A stretch of 19,519 bases of DNA from Conoideocrella luteorostrata (Eukaryota > Ascomycota > Sordariomycetes > Hypocreales > Clavicipitaceae): positions 1-19,519 of the forward strand of contig JASWJB010000524.1 in the NCBI GenBank assembly GCA_032433595.1, given 5' to 3'. The stretch's first letter is position 1, and each line of letters opens with the position of its first letter. Both the position numbers and the translations under genes were made by a program. Positions 1 to 9,524 of this stretch are shown here, in pieces. The notes beneath the pieces were generated by a model. That model was not told the origin of the DNA. It made no database searches and saw only the letters and a program-made list of their open reading frames with translations.

Positions 1-382
1 GGTAGCTATGGCCGAGCGGAATCCTCCGGTCCGCGGAGTTCAAAGTGCGGTCACGTCGGCAGTCGCACCCCCCCGTCGCCGGGCGCCGGCGCCCATGCGT
101 GCAGGGGTGGGTGCCTGCTGGCGGTCAGAGGCGGCATCCAATTTGCAGCCATCGACTTCACTTGGGAAGAACCGGACAGAAAGTTTAACCACATAGTACA
201 CACACATACTATCGAAATTATTACGTATTTTACCTATTAAGTAAGAGATAGGCCAAAAAAAGTAACAAATAAATTTATTTAGGGGCGCGCGGCTCAATAT
301 GCAGACCCCTACCAAATCGTTCCTGTCTGCAGCACTATTCATTCGAGTATCTCGTGGTAGTGTTCATATCTTGTTTCTAACA
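1..382 (-). repeat. Possible end of an LTR retroelement running off the window edge
   Basis: Read on the minus strand from position 382, the sequence begins TGTTAGAAAC, a start typical of fungal LTRs, and is non-coding. The first 160 bases are strikingly rich in G, C and CpG, while 190-290 is AT-rich. The open frames here (for example minus 40-342) match nothing I know and end in low-complexity Arg/Ala/Gly sequence. The second LTR end lies outside the window, so no target-site duplication can be tested. The LTR call is inference from the TG terminus alone. Confidence 0.25.
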
Positions 383-459
383 CTTCTTCATAACAACGGG
401 CTTCAAAACCTCCCTATACCGCACATTTAACACATGCGGCAGCTAATTGCCTTATCCTC

Positions 460-1657
460 TCACGCTTCGCCATACAAGCCCAGCTCGTCTAGCTTGTACC
501 GGGACAAGGACGTATGGAAGCCAATGTACCCTTGGCTGAATGAAACATAGGCGCTGAGGCTAGCACTGCATGGCCTCAGCACATCCAGTACTCTATGATG
601 TGCCTTTGATGTCTGTTCTATCAGCTCCTGAAGTATGACGTCTTGATGAACGCCCCGACACTGAGCAGCGAGGCAGATGAGGTTCACCTCCTCACCAGCA
701 ACCTGCTCCTTGTAACACGACAGAATGTCGCTACACTCGGGTCAGTTTACCAGTAATTGATGGATTTGCTAGCACTTGAAGCAGGCACTTACTTTCCGTT
801 GCTGAAGAAGATTGCACAGTCCGGCAGCGCCTGTAGGAAGTAAATAAGAGGTACCTCGGGTGGAGGGATAAACATTGCGTAGGCCCTCGAAGCGCTGGAC
901 ATATCCCGACAGAAGATCGGAAAGCGATCGGCAGAGGTTTCGAGCTAGAAAATACACAAATTAGTCATAAGAGCCGTGTTGCCTGGTTTAAATAGTACAA
1001 TGGCTATCAGTTTAATGTACTCCGTGGTTACCCTCCGTAGTATCATATACATACCTTGTGGTCCTTGACGGCATTCTCCAATAACTGAGCTGTGATAAAG
1101 TCAAGCGTTGATGTTGTTATGATGTTCGCTGCAATTGGACTAAATACGTCTGGCACCAGCTTCAGCAACGCCGCGAAGTGATCCAAGAGCTCCAAGCTCT
1201 GGGGCTGGCCAGTGACGAAACGGTGATTAAACTGCTCCACTGCCATTATGTCCTTGGAGGACATGTCATCCACGTAGATAGCAAAGGCTGTGTAGAAACA
1301 GATAAATACTTGGACGTTCAAGGGCTGGTGGCCGTACGCGGTACAGGCCATAGCCACTCCTGCAGGAATGAACAGCTTGAAGCTATCGTTAGTAGGAGTC
1401 ACATACCCCCGATCCATAGACTCTTGGATACAGTGTGCAGTGAACTCCAAGTGGGAGGACGATTTGGGATAGACCAAGCCACAGAGGTCTAAGAACCTGG
1501 CGATGCTGACTCGGATATGCGAATTTGCCAACTTCTCTGACGGAATGATACTGGAGGAAACTGGAGTGGGGCCAGAGAGAGCATCATCGGCTCTTCTTCC
1601 TTCTTCTTCAGGCATTAAGGGCTTGCCTGAATTGAGCAGGTTATGATTGTGATCCAT
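460..1657 (-). CDS. Class I sesquiterpene synthase, trichodiene synthase-like (TRI5 family), three exons
   Basis: Terpene cyclases of this family ionise a prenyl diphosphate, usually farnesyl diphosphate, in the cytosol and cyclise it to a sesquiterpene. Exons are 1657-1055, 944-793 and 730-460, separated by introns of 110 and 62 bp with GTATGT..TAG and GTAAGT..TAG borders. The joined frame is open for 341 residues, somewhat shorter than trichodiene synthase. Both metal-binding motifs are present: the Asp-rich DDMSSKD at residues 130-136 and the NSE/DTE motif NDILSCYKE at 252-260, the latter assembled across intron 2. A C-terminal SRY at 328-330 resembles the RY pair that contacts diphosphate in these enzymes. 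There is no signal peptide, as expected. The ATG at 1657 is the first in frame. No internal stop or frameshift was found, so it appears functional. The product cannot be predicted; longiborneol-synthase-like enzymes are an alternative subfamily. Confidence 0.88.
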
Positions 1658-2358
1658 TGATGTCGTAGCAACTCAATCTCAGGAATGAGCTTGAGGTGAC
1701 GAAAGTGGATGTTGGATTTCTGGGCCTTATTGACTAGGCCAGACCGCGAGCATTTAAATTTTGGAAGAAAATCCAGAACGAATAATGGCAGACTGGTGTA
1801 ATGGAATAGAAGACGTCCCCGATCACGAATAAGAATTGTTGGCAATCCCTATTAATTGTCCGTGCCGAAGCTCCCAGGTCGTCCGGTATAAAGGCTGACA
1901 GCTGGCTTACTTTTGCATCGTGACAGCTCTAAAATTCTCGATCTTAACTTTGCATGCCGAGACTGCCTGTTACTGGCTTATCGTGGCGCAGCAAGGTGGG
2001 GGGGAGGGGGACGTGTTCCTGTGTCACGCAAAATGAAAATATCTCGATTATGGACTAATTATAACCACTTAAAACGTGTGGAAAACTTGGTTGGGTCGCA
2101 AGAAATCGATGATCAGCTGTTTCGAGCTGAAATTCGGCACGGCAATCGCCATGGTTTCTCCGTTGAGGGTGTGATCCTGTTGACGAAGATGGTCCGTCCC
2201 ACTCGGTTTGGAACCCGCCTTATCTATCTGTCGTACGACATATCGTGGAATACTGTGGAATCTCGTGGAATTCAATTAAATCCCTCAGACCCTCGGAAAT
2301 GCCGATATTCTGACATTCCTGGGGGCTAGCAAAAGCCTTGTTCCTGACCACAATGGAA
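1658..2358. other. Gene-free stretch upstream of the terpene synthase
   Basis: This holds the presumed promoter of the minus-strand terpene synthase. An AT-rich TTTAAAT near 1754 is a possible TATA-like element for it. A better TATA-like GTATAAAG near 1886 points to the plus strand, but the frame after it starts with TTG and resembles nothing known. A G-rich run lies at about 1995-2012. A short tandem repeat at 2243-2272 is listed separately. Confidence 0.4.
2243..2272. repeat. Three tandem copies of a 10-bp unit
   Basis: The core TGGAA recurs exactly every 10 bases, within TCGTGGAATA, CTGTGGAATC and TCGTGGAATT. Units differ at one to three bases. It lies in non-coding sequence, and the function is unknown. 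Confidence 0.6.
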
Positions 2359-2551
2359 GAGCTGAATTAAGCTGACAAGCAGTCGCAAGCCACTGAATCC
2401 TTCCACTACAGAACCATAGGAATGGGAAACCAATTCAAGCAGGTCTGGCGGAAAGCTAAGACCGAAAGGAATCTTGAGAGAAAATTCAGATGCAAATAAT
2501 TCAGGAATTCATCGTCAAATTAGGTAGAAATCAAGGATTACATTCCACTGC
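2359..2551 (+). repeat. Dispersed repeat, copy 1 (partner at 14161-14332)
   Basis: This copy shares a start (GAGCTGAA, then AGTCGCAAGCCAC at 2381) and an end (GTCAAATTA.GTAGAAAT to ATTCCA.TGC) with the second copy about 11.8 kb away in the same orientation. The interior is clearly related but has many substitutions and small indels. No protein is encoded. It is probably a fragment of an old transposon, but no terminal repeats identify the class. Confidence 0.7.
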
Positions 2552-3868
2552 ACGTATGAGATAATCATAGCTGCTCCCCAGTGACACTATTTCTGTTCTG
2601 CTGTGGCGACACTCCCAATCCTATCCTCAGCTTCCTTCAACAAGAGCCTGCGGGGTAATTGTATAGTATTGCTGCAAGCTACTTAAAATCACTGGTCTAC
2701 ACAATTGGGCATTGGCATCCGAGTTTATTGAAGCGGTATTGATATGATTAACGCGTGGGCTGCAGAAGGGACGTGCATGCATGGGAAGGATGCCCGGTTG
2801 ATACGGTGAACTTTCTTGGTGTTGCTGTATATACCGCTCGCTTGGATCGGGGTCATTATTTAGGTTCTGATATAACCACCACGTCAACTGGGCATTTGGT
2901 GTGTTCTTTTGACCTAACATAAAGTTGATCGCTGCAAATAGGCTGTCGCTTTCGACGGCCTGGCGGGCACCCACCCATGTCCGGTCGCACATTAGCCAAG
3001 GTCCGCAAAATGCTGCCAAAACCCAAAAACCCCGCACTTGCTTTGCCACCTAACTATCCATTCTGCCCTACTCTTCACTGCAATTTCAACTCCTCCCGAG
3101 GGTTGCTTCCCACCAAGGGAGCTAACCTTCACTGCAATTTCGAAAGCTCCCGACCACAGATTCCTAGCAGCAGTAAGTACTCCGTACAGCCAGCCAGCTT
3201 AAAATAAAACAGTGCCTGAGTTTTGGTGGTAGGGTCCGACCGGCTATAAGCTCAGCGCTCTCAGGATTGCCTGCAAAAGCGGCGTCACGTCCTCCAAAAA
3301 TAGACGCACATTTGCAGTGAACTTGCACTTTTGCTGTAATTTATGGACCGTTTGCACAAAACACCATGCGCGAAATTTCTTTGCATGAACCACAGCCGCC
3401 ACTGAAAGGATAGCGCCCCCCGAAGCTAATGATGCCTTCGTTTGGTAACAATTCATCATCCTGGACGGTCCTGAGCCTAAAAGAAAAAGCAAGCGATATA
3501 GATGCCGACACTACCAGGAGGACCTCGCAGCGACGTCTGTTGGAAGGTTGAAAAAGTATCTTTCCGCGTGTGAAGATATGGCGTGTCAAGAAGCAAGACG
3601 TTTGAATGGAAGGGCGGGGCGAACTATTGCTCCAACAGGAAAAATGAATTTGTATGCTCGTACTCGTACGTACTTCCGAGCTGTACGCACGGTACTATTG
3701 CCAAAATACGGGACGTACGTACGTACTTGTACTGTTGAGTCGTATCACTACCAATAACAGCTATGGCCATTTAATGCGTGCCTTGGTATGTTGTTCTTAA
3801 TTGCTATCTTCAATTTAAACACTGATCCATGGTGAGCTCTGATCAACGAAAGCCTTGAACTGCTAATA
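2552..3868. other. Gene-free stretch between dispersed repeat and trypsin gene
   Basis: A 140-codon minus frame at 2627-3049 begins with GTG rather than ATG and has no recognisable domain, so I do not call it. TTCACTGCAATTTC occurs twice, about 53 bp apart, near 3075 and 3128, and TTTGCAGTGAA appears near 3311 as a partial inverse. A TACTCCGTAC palindrome-like motif sits near 3178. A GTAC-rich island at 3657-3735 is listed separately. Confidence 0.4.
3657..3735. repeat. GTAC/CGTAC-rich island
   Basis: The tetranucleotide GTAC recurs many times, ending in a run of alternating ACGTACGTACGTAC at about 3713-3726. It is self-complementary at many registers. It lies just 3' of the trypsin gene in non-coding DNA. 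It may be simple-sequence expansion or clustered regulator sites. Confidence 0.5.
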
Positions 3869-4790
3869 TCAAACGGTCCACATGTTATTTCTCACGAAGT
3901 CGACGTAGTTGCCCAATCGTGTATACACACCATAGGCATTTGGTCTAGCGCATCCTTCTCCCCATGATACAAGCCCAATTAGAACTCCGGTAGCTGCATT
4001 CACAATTGGACCTCCGCTATCACCTTTACACGCATCTTTTCCTCCTCCTTCTAAGCCAGCACAAAACACATTCTCTGTAACTTTTTCCTTAGTTTTGTTC
4101 TGATAAACATCCGCACAAGTGTTCCGTGCAATAACAGGCAAGGACACTCTTTTCAACTCTGTGGAATATGGGCTTGCGAGGCTATCAGCCAACCTTCCCC
4201 TACTCTGCAAGTTAGCATATTCGTCATTTTCTTAATAGGCAGCTAGTGCCCTCTTTCTTGGCAGACAACACATACCAACCCGCGACTGTTGCAATAGACC
4301 CAGGAAGTGGATCTGAACATGGCTCAGGCAACACGGCGTATCCAGTCACCGAATTCGGTTCAATTCGGGTAGATAATTTCCAGAGGGCAATGTCGTTTTC
4401 AAGCGTTTTGTCGTCATAGTTAGGATGGATGATTCTATCAGAAACCTGGACCAGTTGACCCCCAGAATCTGTTGTCTAAATGTTCCCTGGCTCAGAAAGT
4501 ATTCAAAAGCTGGGTAGAATAGCCAGTAACATCAAAGGGTTGCTTACGAGAGATCCTACACGGACCCGATCAAGCGAAGGATCGGGATATGTACAATGAG
4601 CCGCTGTTAGCACAGTAATAGCGTTTAACAATGTTCCGCCGCAAAGATGAGCCCCCGTTATCCCTTGCAGAGATACCATATAGGGGAATTCACCTGCTTT
4701 GGCCAGAGTTCCACCCACGATGAGCTTTTCTCCCTGGACTGTACACTGGGAGAGAGAAAATATAATTGTAAGTATTACTTTTAGCGCCAT
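3869..4790 (-). CDS. Secreted trypsin-like serine protease (family S1A), three exons
   Basis: This is an extracellular endoprotease predicted to cleave after Lys or Arg. Exons 4790-4548, 4475-4276 and 4199-3869 join to 257 residues, a normal trypsin length. Residues 1 to about 20 form a signal peptide ([16 protein letters not shown]). A very short propeptide follows, and the mature end is IVGG at 24-27. The catalytic triad is His65 in TAAHC, Asp109 in DIALW and Ser209 in GDSGGP. Asp203, six residues before the serine, is the trypsin-type S1 specificity residue, and SWGEG plus PNAYGVYT complete the pocket. Introns are 72 and 76 bp. Intron 2 ends in three successive AGs: the first creates a stop, and the third gives the family's AGWG sequence. 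The start was chosen because the upstream in-frame ATG would bury the signal peptide. Fungal trypsins are known from pathogens and saprobes. It appears intact. Confidence 0.92.
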
Positions 4791-6574
4791 GATAAAAGTT
4801 GATACAAAAAGGTTTAGAGTGGATAATTTTAATGAAGAACAATTTTCAACTCCAAAGATAAATGGTAACGACAATCTTAACCTAGGCATACTATTGTAGG
4901 AATTATATATGAGAACATAACGCTTTCTTGTCAAAGAAACGCTAGACGTATTAATACATCAATGGGCGCGAATGATACGCTGGACGTCGATCTTATATCA
5001 AAATGGCATAGCTTGATGCAATTTATACGAACAACTATGTTACATAAGCAGGGATAAAAAAAAGAATGCGAAATTAACTCTCCAGGTGAGTCACTAATTA
5101 TTCTGCTTGCTTTACGCGACTCAGCCTTTACTTCAGCGATCATTATTCATGTTCGGCTCCGCTCTCCCACACCGGAAGGACTTGTATCTTCGTCAGCGGA
5201 TCCTCCTTCATGCCTTTCTACTAGCGCCTCTGTTCCCGGTCCTTACTAGAAGTCACACTCGTATTATGCTTAGTGTTTCAGAATACATTCTCACCTTCCT
5301 TGTTTGTGTTCGTCGATGTTTTCAATCCCAAGCTAAGAAGCTAGGGGGTCTATTGCTCGTGCGGAATACATCTTCTCATCTCAATTACAAGTCATAGCCC
5401 AGCTCGTGCGCATTAATCACGGTCACCGCAAAGCCGGTTATTGATCATTACTCTGCTTTCAATAGGCCAATCATTTTCCCAACCCTTCCAACTGCACAGT
5501 AATCTTATAATTGGTGGTTTACACGCCAGGGATCAGGAACCTGGTTTTTTGACGTACGTGCGACCATCTGCCAACGAAGTGGAGGGACAGAAACCGTTAG
5601 GGTTTGTATACTTCTCAGCACAGAGAGAAAAACAGTACTGCTATTATATCATGTGCAATTGATTGCATTTTTCGGATTAGAACTAACTTTATAGCCCCAA
5701 TCGGTCAAGCTTCAGTGTTGCAACGTTTGATCGTAAACTCTAACAACTAATTAAACTGCCCAAAAAAAAAAACCTGCGCAAGAGACCTCCGCTAGTTACA
5801 GCCATTATATAAATGATAATCTTATGTTAAAACGGTTTAGGTCGAGGCATTATACTAAATTTACGGAGTACACGCACTCCATTTGCTACGCCTAGCGTGG
5901 ATTCTATTGGGCAACTATATAATATACAACCGCTGAGGCGAGGACTGCTTCAGCTGGGAATATCAGTGTCTCAAAAATGGAGGAAATCGGAGCCATCACA
6001 TGATCGTTCACGCTATTAGTGTGGAGCTCCACTTTTTCCTGAATTTTGTGACAGTTAACTTCAAGAGCCACGCTACTGAATGTCTTTGCTTTATCTTGAT
6101 TTTTCCGCCGCTCTTCCCATCAATCTTGCGACATGGATGTTCCCGATGGAAACTAATCAATGCATTTCTTGCTATGTCTTGTGCTGTTCTTATGTCACAG
6201 ACAAAAGACCTTACTACTAAGCTGAACCCCAAAAGACCGAGTCACTAATTACCACTACACCTTTAGGTGGTGGGCGTGGCACAAGTACTTTACTACCTGA
6301 AGGACAGACACTAAGCGTCGCATTGATAATTAATCGGCGAAATTGGTCTAATATTTGTCAATTTGCTGAGTCGTGTGAGGATGCCACTGCATAGACTTTG
6401 TAGAATTGTACGCAGTAGAGAGTATCGCCGCTTTTGCGGTGCAACCGCAATGCTTAGCACGGACCCTTGATTACCTTGCCTCCTGTGCTCCGCCACCGCC
6501 ATGAAAACTGTCCCAGCTTCTACATCAAGTTAACGCGAAAATTTTGGCATGGGTCAATGCAAATCCTATCTTGT
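4791..6574. other. Long gene-free stretch upstream of the trypsin gene
   Basis: This contains the presumed trypsin promoter and AT-rich sequence. All open frames are under 100 codons, without recognisable domains or plausible introns. Visible items are a run of about 12 A near 5761 and a TTACGGAGTAC motif near 5861, a variant of the one near 3178. I see no RNA gene and no clear repeat apart from the LINE fragment that begins at the right edge. Confidence 0.4.
4903..4909 (-). promoter_or_regulatory. Candidate TATA box of the trypsin gene
   Basis: TATATAA reads on the minus strand about 113 bases before the trypsin ATG, a plausible distance for a fungal promoter with a normal 5' UTR. No transcript data support it, and AT-rich surroundings make chance occurrence likely. 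Confidence 0.3.
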
Positions 6575-6775
6575 GACTGTTTAGCTCACCTCGTATTCCG
6601 ATGCATGAGATGGGGAGAACGAAGAAAAGAGTTATACTAGAGCAGTTAATACCACGACGCATGGAGATCTTTCGTATTTTCTAAAGAAAAAAACCAATGG
6701 ACGGAGCAAAATGGAGGCTGATTCACAAGCAGTATAGCCAGCAATATGTTTTGGCCTTGCTACTTGCTTTCTAGT
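6575..6775 (+). mobile_element. LINE 3'-region fragment, homologous to 9690-9880
   Basis: The segment TAGCTCACcTCgTATTcCGATGCA aligns with the zinc-knuckle coding stretch of the larger LINE at about 9693-9716. The later segment GGACGGaGCAAAATGGA (near 6700) aligns with GGACGGGGCAAAATGGA near 9812, and the match runs on through CAAGC.GTA..AGCAGCAAT-like sequence to about 6770. Spacing between the two anchors is similar in both copies. It contains several stop codons and many transitions, so it is an old dead copy. The ends are approximate. Confidence 0.75.
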
Positions 6776-8524
6776 GTTTGTCCATCCCTGCCGCAATAGT
6801 CAGTTGACCAGCCGACCAGAAGTCAAAAAGGGATTCTCAAAGTTCAGGACCGTGACTAGCTTGTATTAATACTTCGTATTTCTGACGCCATACCAATGTA
6901 TCCAGAGTCTGTTCAAGGATTCTGCGCCGTATGTAACAGTTTTATTAAGTCAAACTGGTGATTTAACCTTTATGCATGCCGAAAGTACGCGTAAGTGTTG
7001 CTTGGGCTGGTGGGAAGTGTGTATTAGTTATGGCAATGTTCTTATAAGGCATAAAAATGATGGATTAAGATTAGCTTTTACATAACTACTATTATTAAGA
7101 TTGAAACTTTTTACTCAAGATTTAGTGTAGATCGGGTTAGCTTTTGCTTTCAAAAGGTTTCTTCAAGGCTACCATAAAGGGAGCTTTTCTACATCATCCC
7201 GTAAGTATTACCCAAGCTGTGTATAGTGACAACAAAATAGTTATATCTACAAGAAATGATTTACATACTGGAACTCGGCACTAAAATAATATACTAGACG
7301 TCTTAACGAGCAATTCAATGGCTTCTGCTGAATAGAGAGTGAAACTTGGTGGTGTTACTAAGCATTACTACAAATAAGCTTTATTTGCTTGTCTTTCAAA
7401 CGATAAGAGATCAAAATGACTCCCCTCTGCTGTCTATGAAGACCCTTATCTCCATCTCACAACTATGGATAAAAGCGTTTAACGTACATCGAACCTATGA
7501 AGTGCTCGATAGCCGGTCTGTTCCGAGCCACAGCGGTATGACGGATGATGAAGTGCTTTTAATCGGCTACATAGTGCCATATATAACGGCGAATTCGCTA
7601 GAGAAAAATATAGTATAAAAAGCAGAGTTTGAAGCGCATTTAAAGATAATGATTTGTGATTCGTTTTTCTTTATTAGCTGTAACTATAGAAGAGTGACTG
7701 GGAGAGAATTTTTGTTTCTACCTGTCACAATGTGAGCAGCTATTATCATCTGATGCGTGCAGTGGGAAGTTGTCCTTGATTTCTATCTAATTTATAGAAA
7801 TTTAACTGCTATTTATACATGAAACCCTTTTCTAGATGCCGTCAATCTGTCAATCCCGTCAGACTTGTTGAGATGATCCAATTCGACAATTTCCTATCGT
7901 TCCTGTCCATTTTTGTGGAAGGATTCTGTACGGCCACGCGTGTAGTTTCACACAGTTTCAATTGAAACTGAAATAGCTCTCGGACCCGGGTCCATATGAA
8001 ACCGTCACTTTCTTAGTTTCACACATTTCAGTCGGTTTCAGTCGATTTCATATGCTCCCAACCCCCAAATTCAGCCAGTATTCTTGTTGCCTGGGTACTG
8101 TTTGCTGGAATTTGAGTACTCCATTGGGTAACTGCGTGGACCAAGGGACACTTTAACAAGGATGATGTTAGTCAGCCTTAATAATGTATTTATACTTTAC
8201 ATTGCTGCCCTTCAATAGAAAAGATATCATGCCTTCTTCGTGAAGAAAATAGACACTTCATTATTTGACTCTCACAGCCTATTGTTACTTGATACTGATT
8301 ACCTGAGCATCTGAACCATTTGATAACGCAAATGAACACATTTGTAAGTTTAATTGAGAAGTAAATCCTCGCTCACTGAGCCAAAGTGTACAGGAGCCGC
8401 ACAGTTTATCGTGTTGGATAAATGCAGGTTGTTTCCTGCATTACGCTAATTTCGCACCAAATAGTATTTTGGATTCACATTCATGCCTTGCCGGAAACAA
8501 ATCCCCTTCATAGGATAACAGCCC
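6776..8524. other. Gene-free AT-rich stretch before the LINE
   Basis: A 90-codon frame at 7346-7618 (plus) resembles nothing known and has no supporting signals. The left edge may carry a further 50 bases of degraded LINE 3' sequence. The GTTTCA motif cluster near 7943-8052 is the only structured element I see. Confidence 0.4.
7943..8052. repeat. Cluster of GTTTCA/TGAAAC motifs with internal inverted repeats
   Basis: Within 110 bases GTTTCA, its complement TGAAAC, and near variants (TTTCAG, TGAAAT, ATTTCA) occur about nine times. TAGTTTCACACA is present twice (about 7943 and 8014). GTTTCAATTGAAAC is a perfect 14-bp palindrome at about 7955-7968. CATATGAAA near 7993 pairs with TTTCATATG ending near 8054. 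It could be a MITE-like relic or a multi-site regulator target. Confidence 0.6.
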
Positions 8525-8537
8525 AAGTGCGAAAATT
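8525..8537 (+). repeat. Candidate left target-site duplication of the LINE
   Basis: AAGTGCGAAAATT here matches AAGCACGAAAATT at 10140-10152, with two differences (TG versus CA). The two copies bracket the recognisable LINE sequence. Variable-length duplications are normal for LINEs. The differences are transitions, but the match may be chance. Confidence 0.35.
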
Positions 8538-8590
8538 TTAACAAGTCCCATCGGTCGCCGTTTCACCAGGTAGCATGCAGACTAAAAGAG

Positions 8591-9240
8591 TTGCCGCTGG
8601 AGGAGATTGAATGCAGTCAACCATTCGCGTTGGCGCCCTGGGACAGACGTATAGAAGCTATTCAATACGAAGACATGAGCAAGGGGAGTGAGGAAATCTG
8701 GGACGTCGATGCGGCTGTCAGCAGCTCGGCTCGAAACGGGCGAGTTGGCGTAGGAGGAGTGACTCGGATAAAAGCAACAGGCAAGGCGACCCCAAGAAGT
8801 GAAGCGTTCTCATTTACCCTGGGCCCGAGGAACGAGCAGAACCCATATTCAGGCGCATTGGCCACGATAACACATACACTGAGAATGCTGCCGAATGTCC
8901 GCCGTCGTCGCATAGCACTGTTGACAACCAACAAGGCGATGGCCCTTGGCCTTCGAAACCCTCGACAGCATCAGGCCAAGAGCACATTCAAGGCATCTAT
9001 AAAGAGATTAATAAGCTATGGAAGAGAGGAAACGGGCTGCTTATAGTTTGGGTACCTGCCTCCGAAGACAATATGCTATTACGGTTAGCTAAGCAAGAGG
9101 CAAAAAAGGCAAGCAAGGAAGGAGCCACAGCAGACAAACGATTCCCTAGGGTGGAACCCACTACCTTGAACCTCGAGAAGAGGAAGCTTAAAGCAGAAAG
9201 AGAATTACCAGACAATGTAGGTAGTCACCCTAAGCGAGTG
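8591..9240 (+). pseudogene. LINE polyprotein remnant: RNase H region, frameshifted
   Basis: Frame 8591-9046 carries the front of an RNase H domain. The homologous sequence then continues in another frame from about 8971 (EHIQGIYKEINKLWK, VWVPASE) to KRVD at 9240, where the LTR interrupts it. A single missing base near 8968 explains the shift. The conserved glutamate of the active site is replaced by alanine, so loss of activity does not depend on the frameshift alone. Confidence 0.8.
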
Positions 9241-9244
9241 GATG
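9240..9244 (+). repeat. Target-site duplication GGATG, left of the nested LTR
   Basis: GGATG here is repeated exactly at 9520-9524. Collapsing the two copies gives an uninterrupted LINE reading frame across the junction, which independently supports both boundaries. Confidence 0.88.
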
Positions 9245-9519
9245 TGTTAGAGACTACCACTTGTGAGGGCATTCAGGGACCACATGACGCCGAGAAGCTA
9301 GTGATGCAGCTCAGGCTATTGGAGGAGAGTATCATGCAGCTTGCAAACTCTTTACTGCAGGTTAGCGGCGAAGAATAAGTAAGGAAGGAGAAGACGAGAT
9401 CTTTAGAAGGCTAGAGAATAAGACCGTTCATAACAGAGTGCTAACTTATTGCTACGACGCTGCGAATACATCAGGAGTCTTGTCTATCACTCTGCTTTAT
9501 CAGAATCCAAGTCGTGACG
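9245..9519 (+). mobile_element. Solo LTR (275 bp) nested in the LINE
   Basis: It starts TGTTAGAGAC and ends GTCGTGACG. The related copy at the right edge of the window ends GTCGTGACA, so the ancestral ends were TG..CA. It is flanked by a perfect 5-bp duplication, GGATG. LINE homology stops exactly at the left edge and resumes exactly at the right edge. No internal retroelement genes, primer-binding site or polypurine tract remain, as expected after LTR-LTR recombination. An open frame that runs from the LINE into the LTR and stops near 9378 is accidental. Confidence 0.87.
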
Positions 9520-9524
9520 GGATG
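9520..9524 (+). repeat. Target-site duplication GGATG, right of the nested LTR
   Basis: This is an exact copy of 9240-9244. The next bases, CAGCCCTCCCTGG, continue the LINE coding sequence (ALPG). Confidence 0.88.

Noticed and set aside
1178..1492. A 104-codon plus-strand frame
   Set aside because: It is the antisense shadow of terpene synthase exon 1.
1913..2329. A 138-codon plus-strand frame downstream of a TATA-like GTATAAAG
   Set aside because: It starts with TTG, includes a low-complexity Gly/Arg stretch from a G-run, covers a simple tandem repeat and resembles nothing.
2627..3049. A 140-codon minus-strand frame with a hydrophobic start resembling a secreted protein
   Set aside because: It begins with GTG; the first ATG comes after the hydrophobic stretch. 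No domain or cysteine pattern supports it.
9073..9378. A 101-codon plus-strand gene
   Set aside because: The first half is LINE sequence and the second half reads into the nested LTR, so the frame is a chimera made by the insertion.
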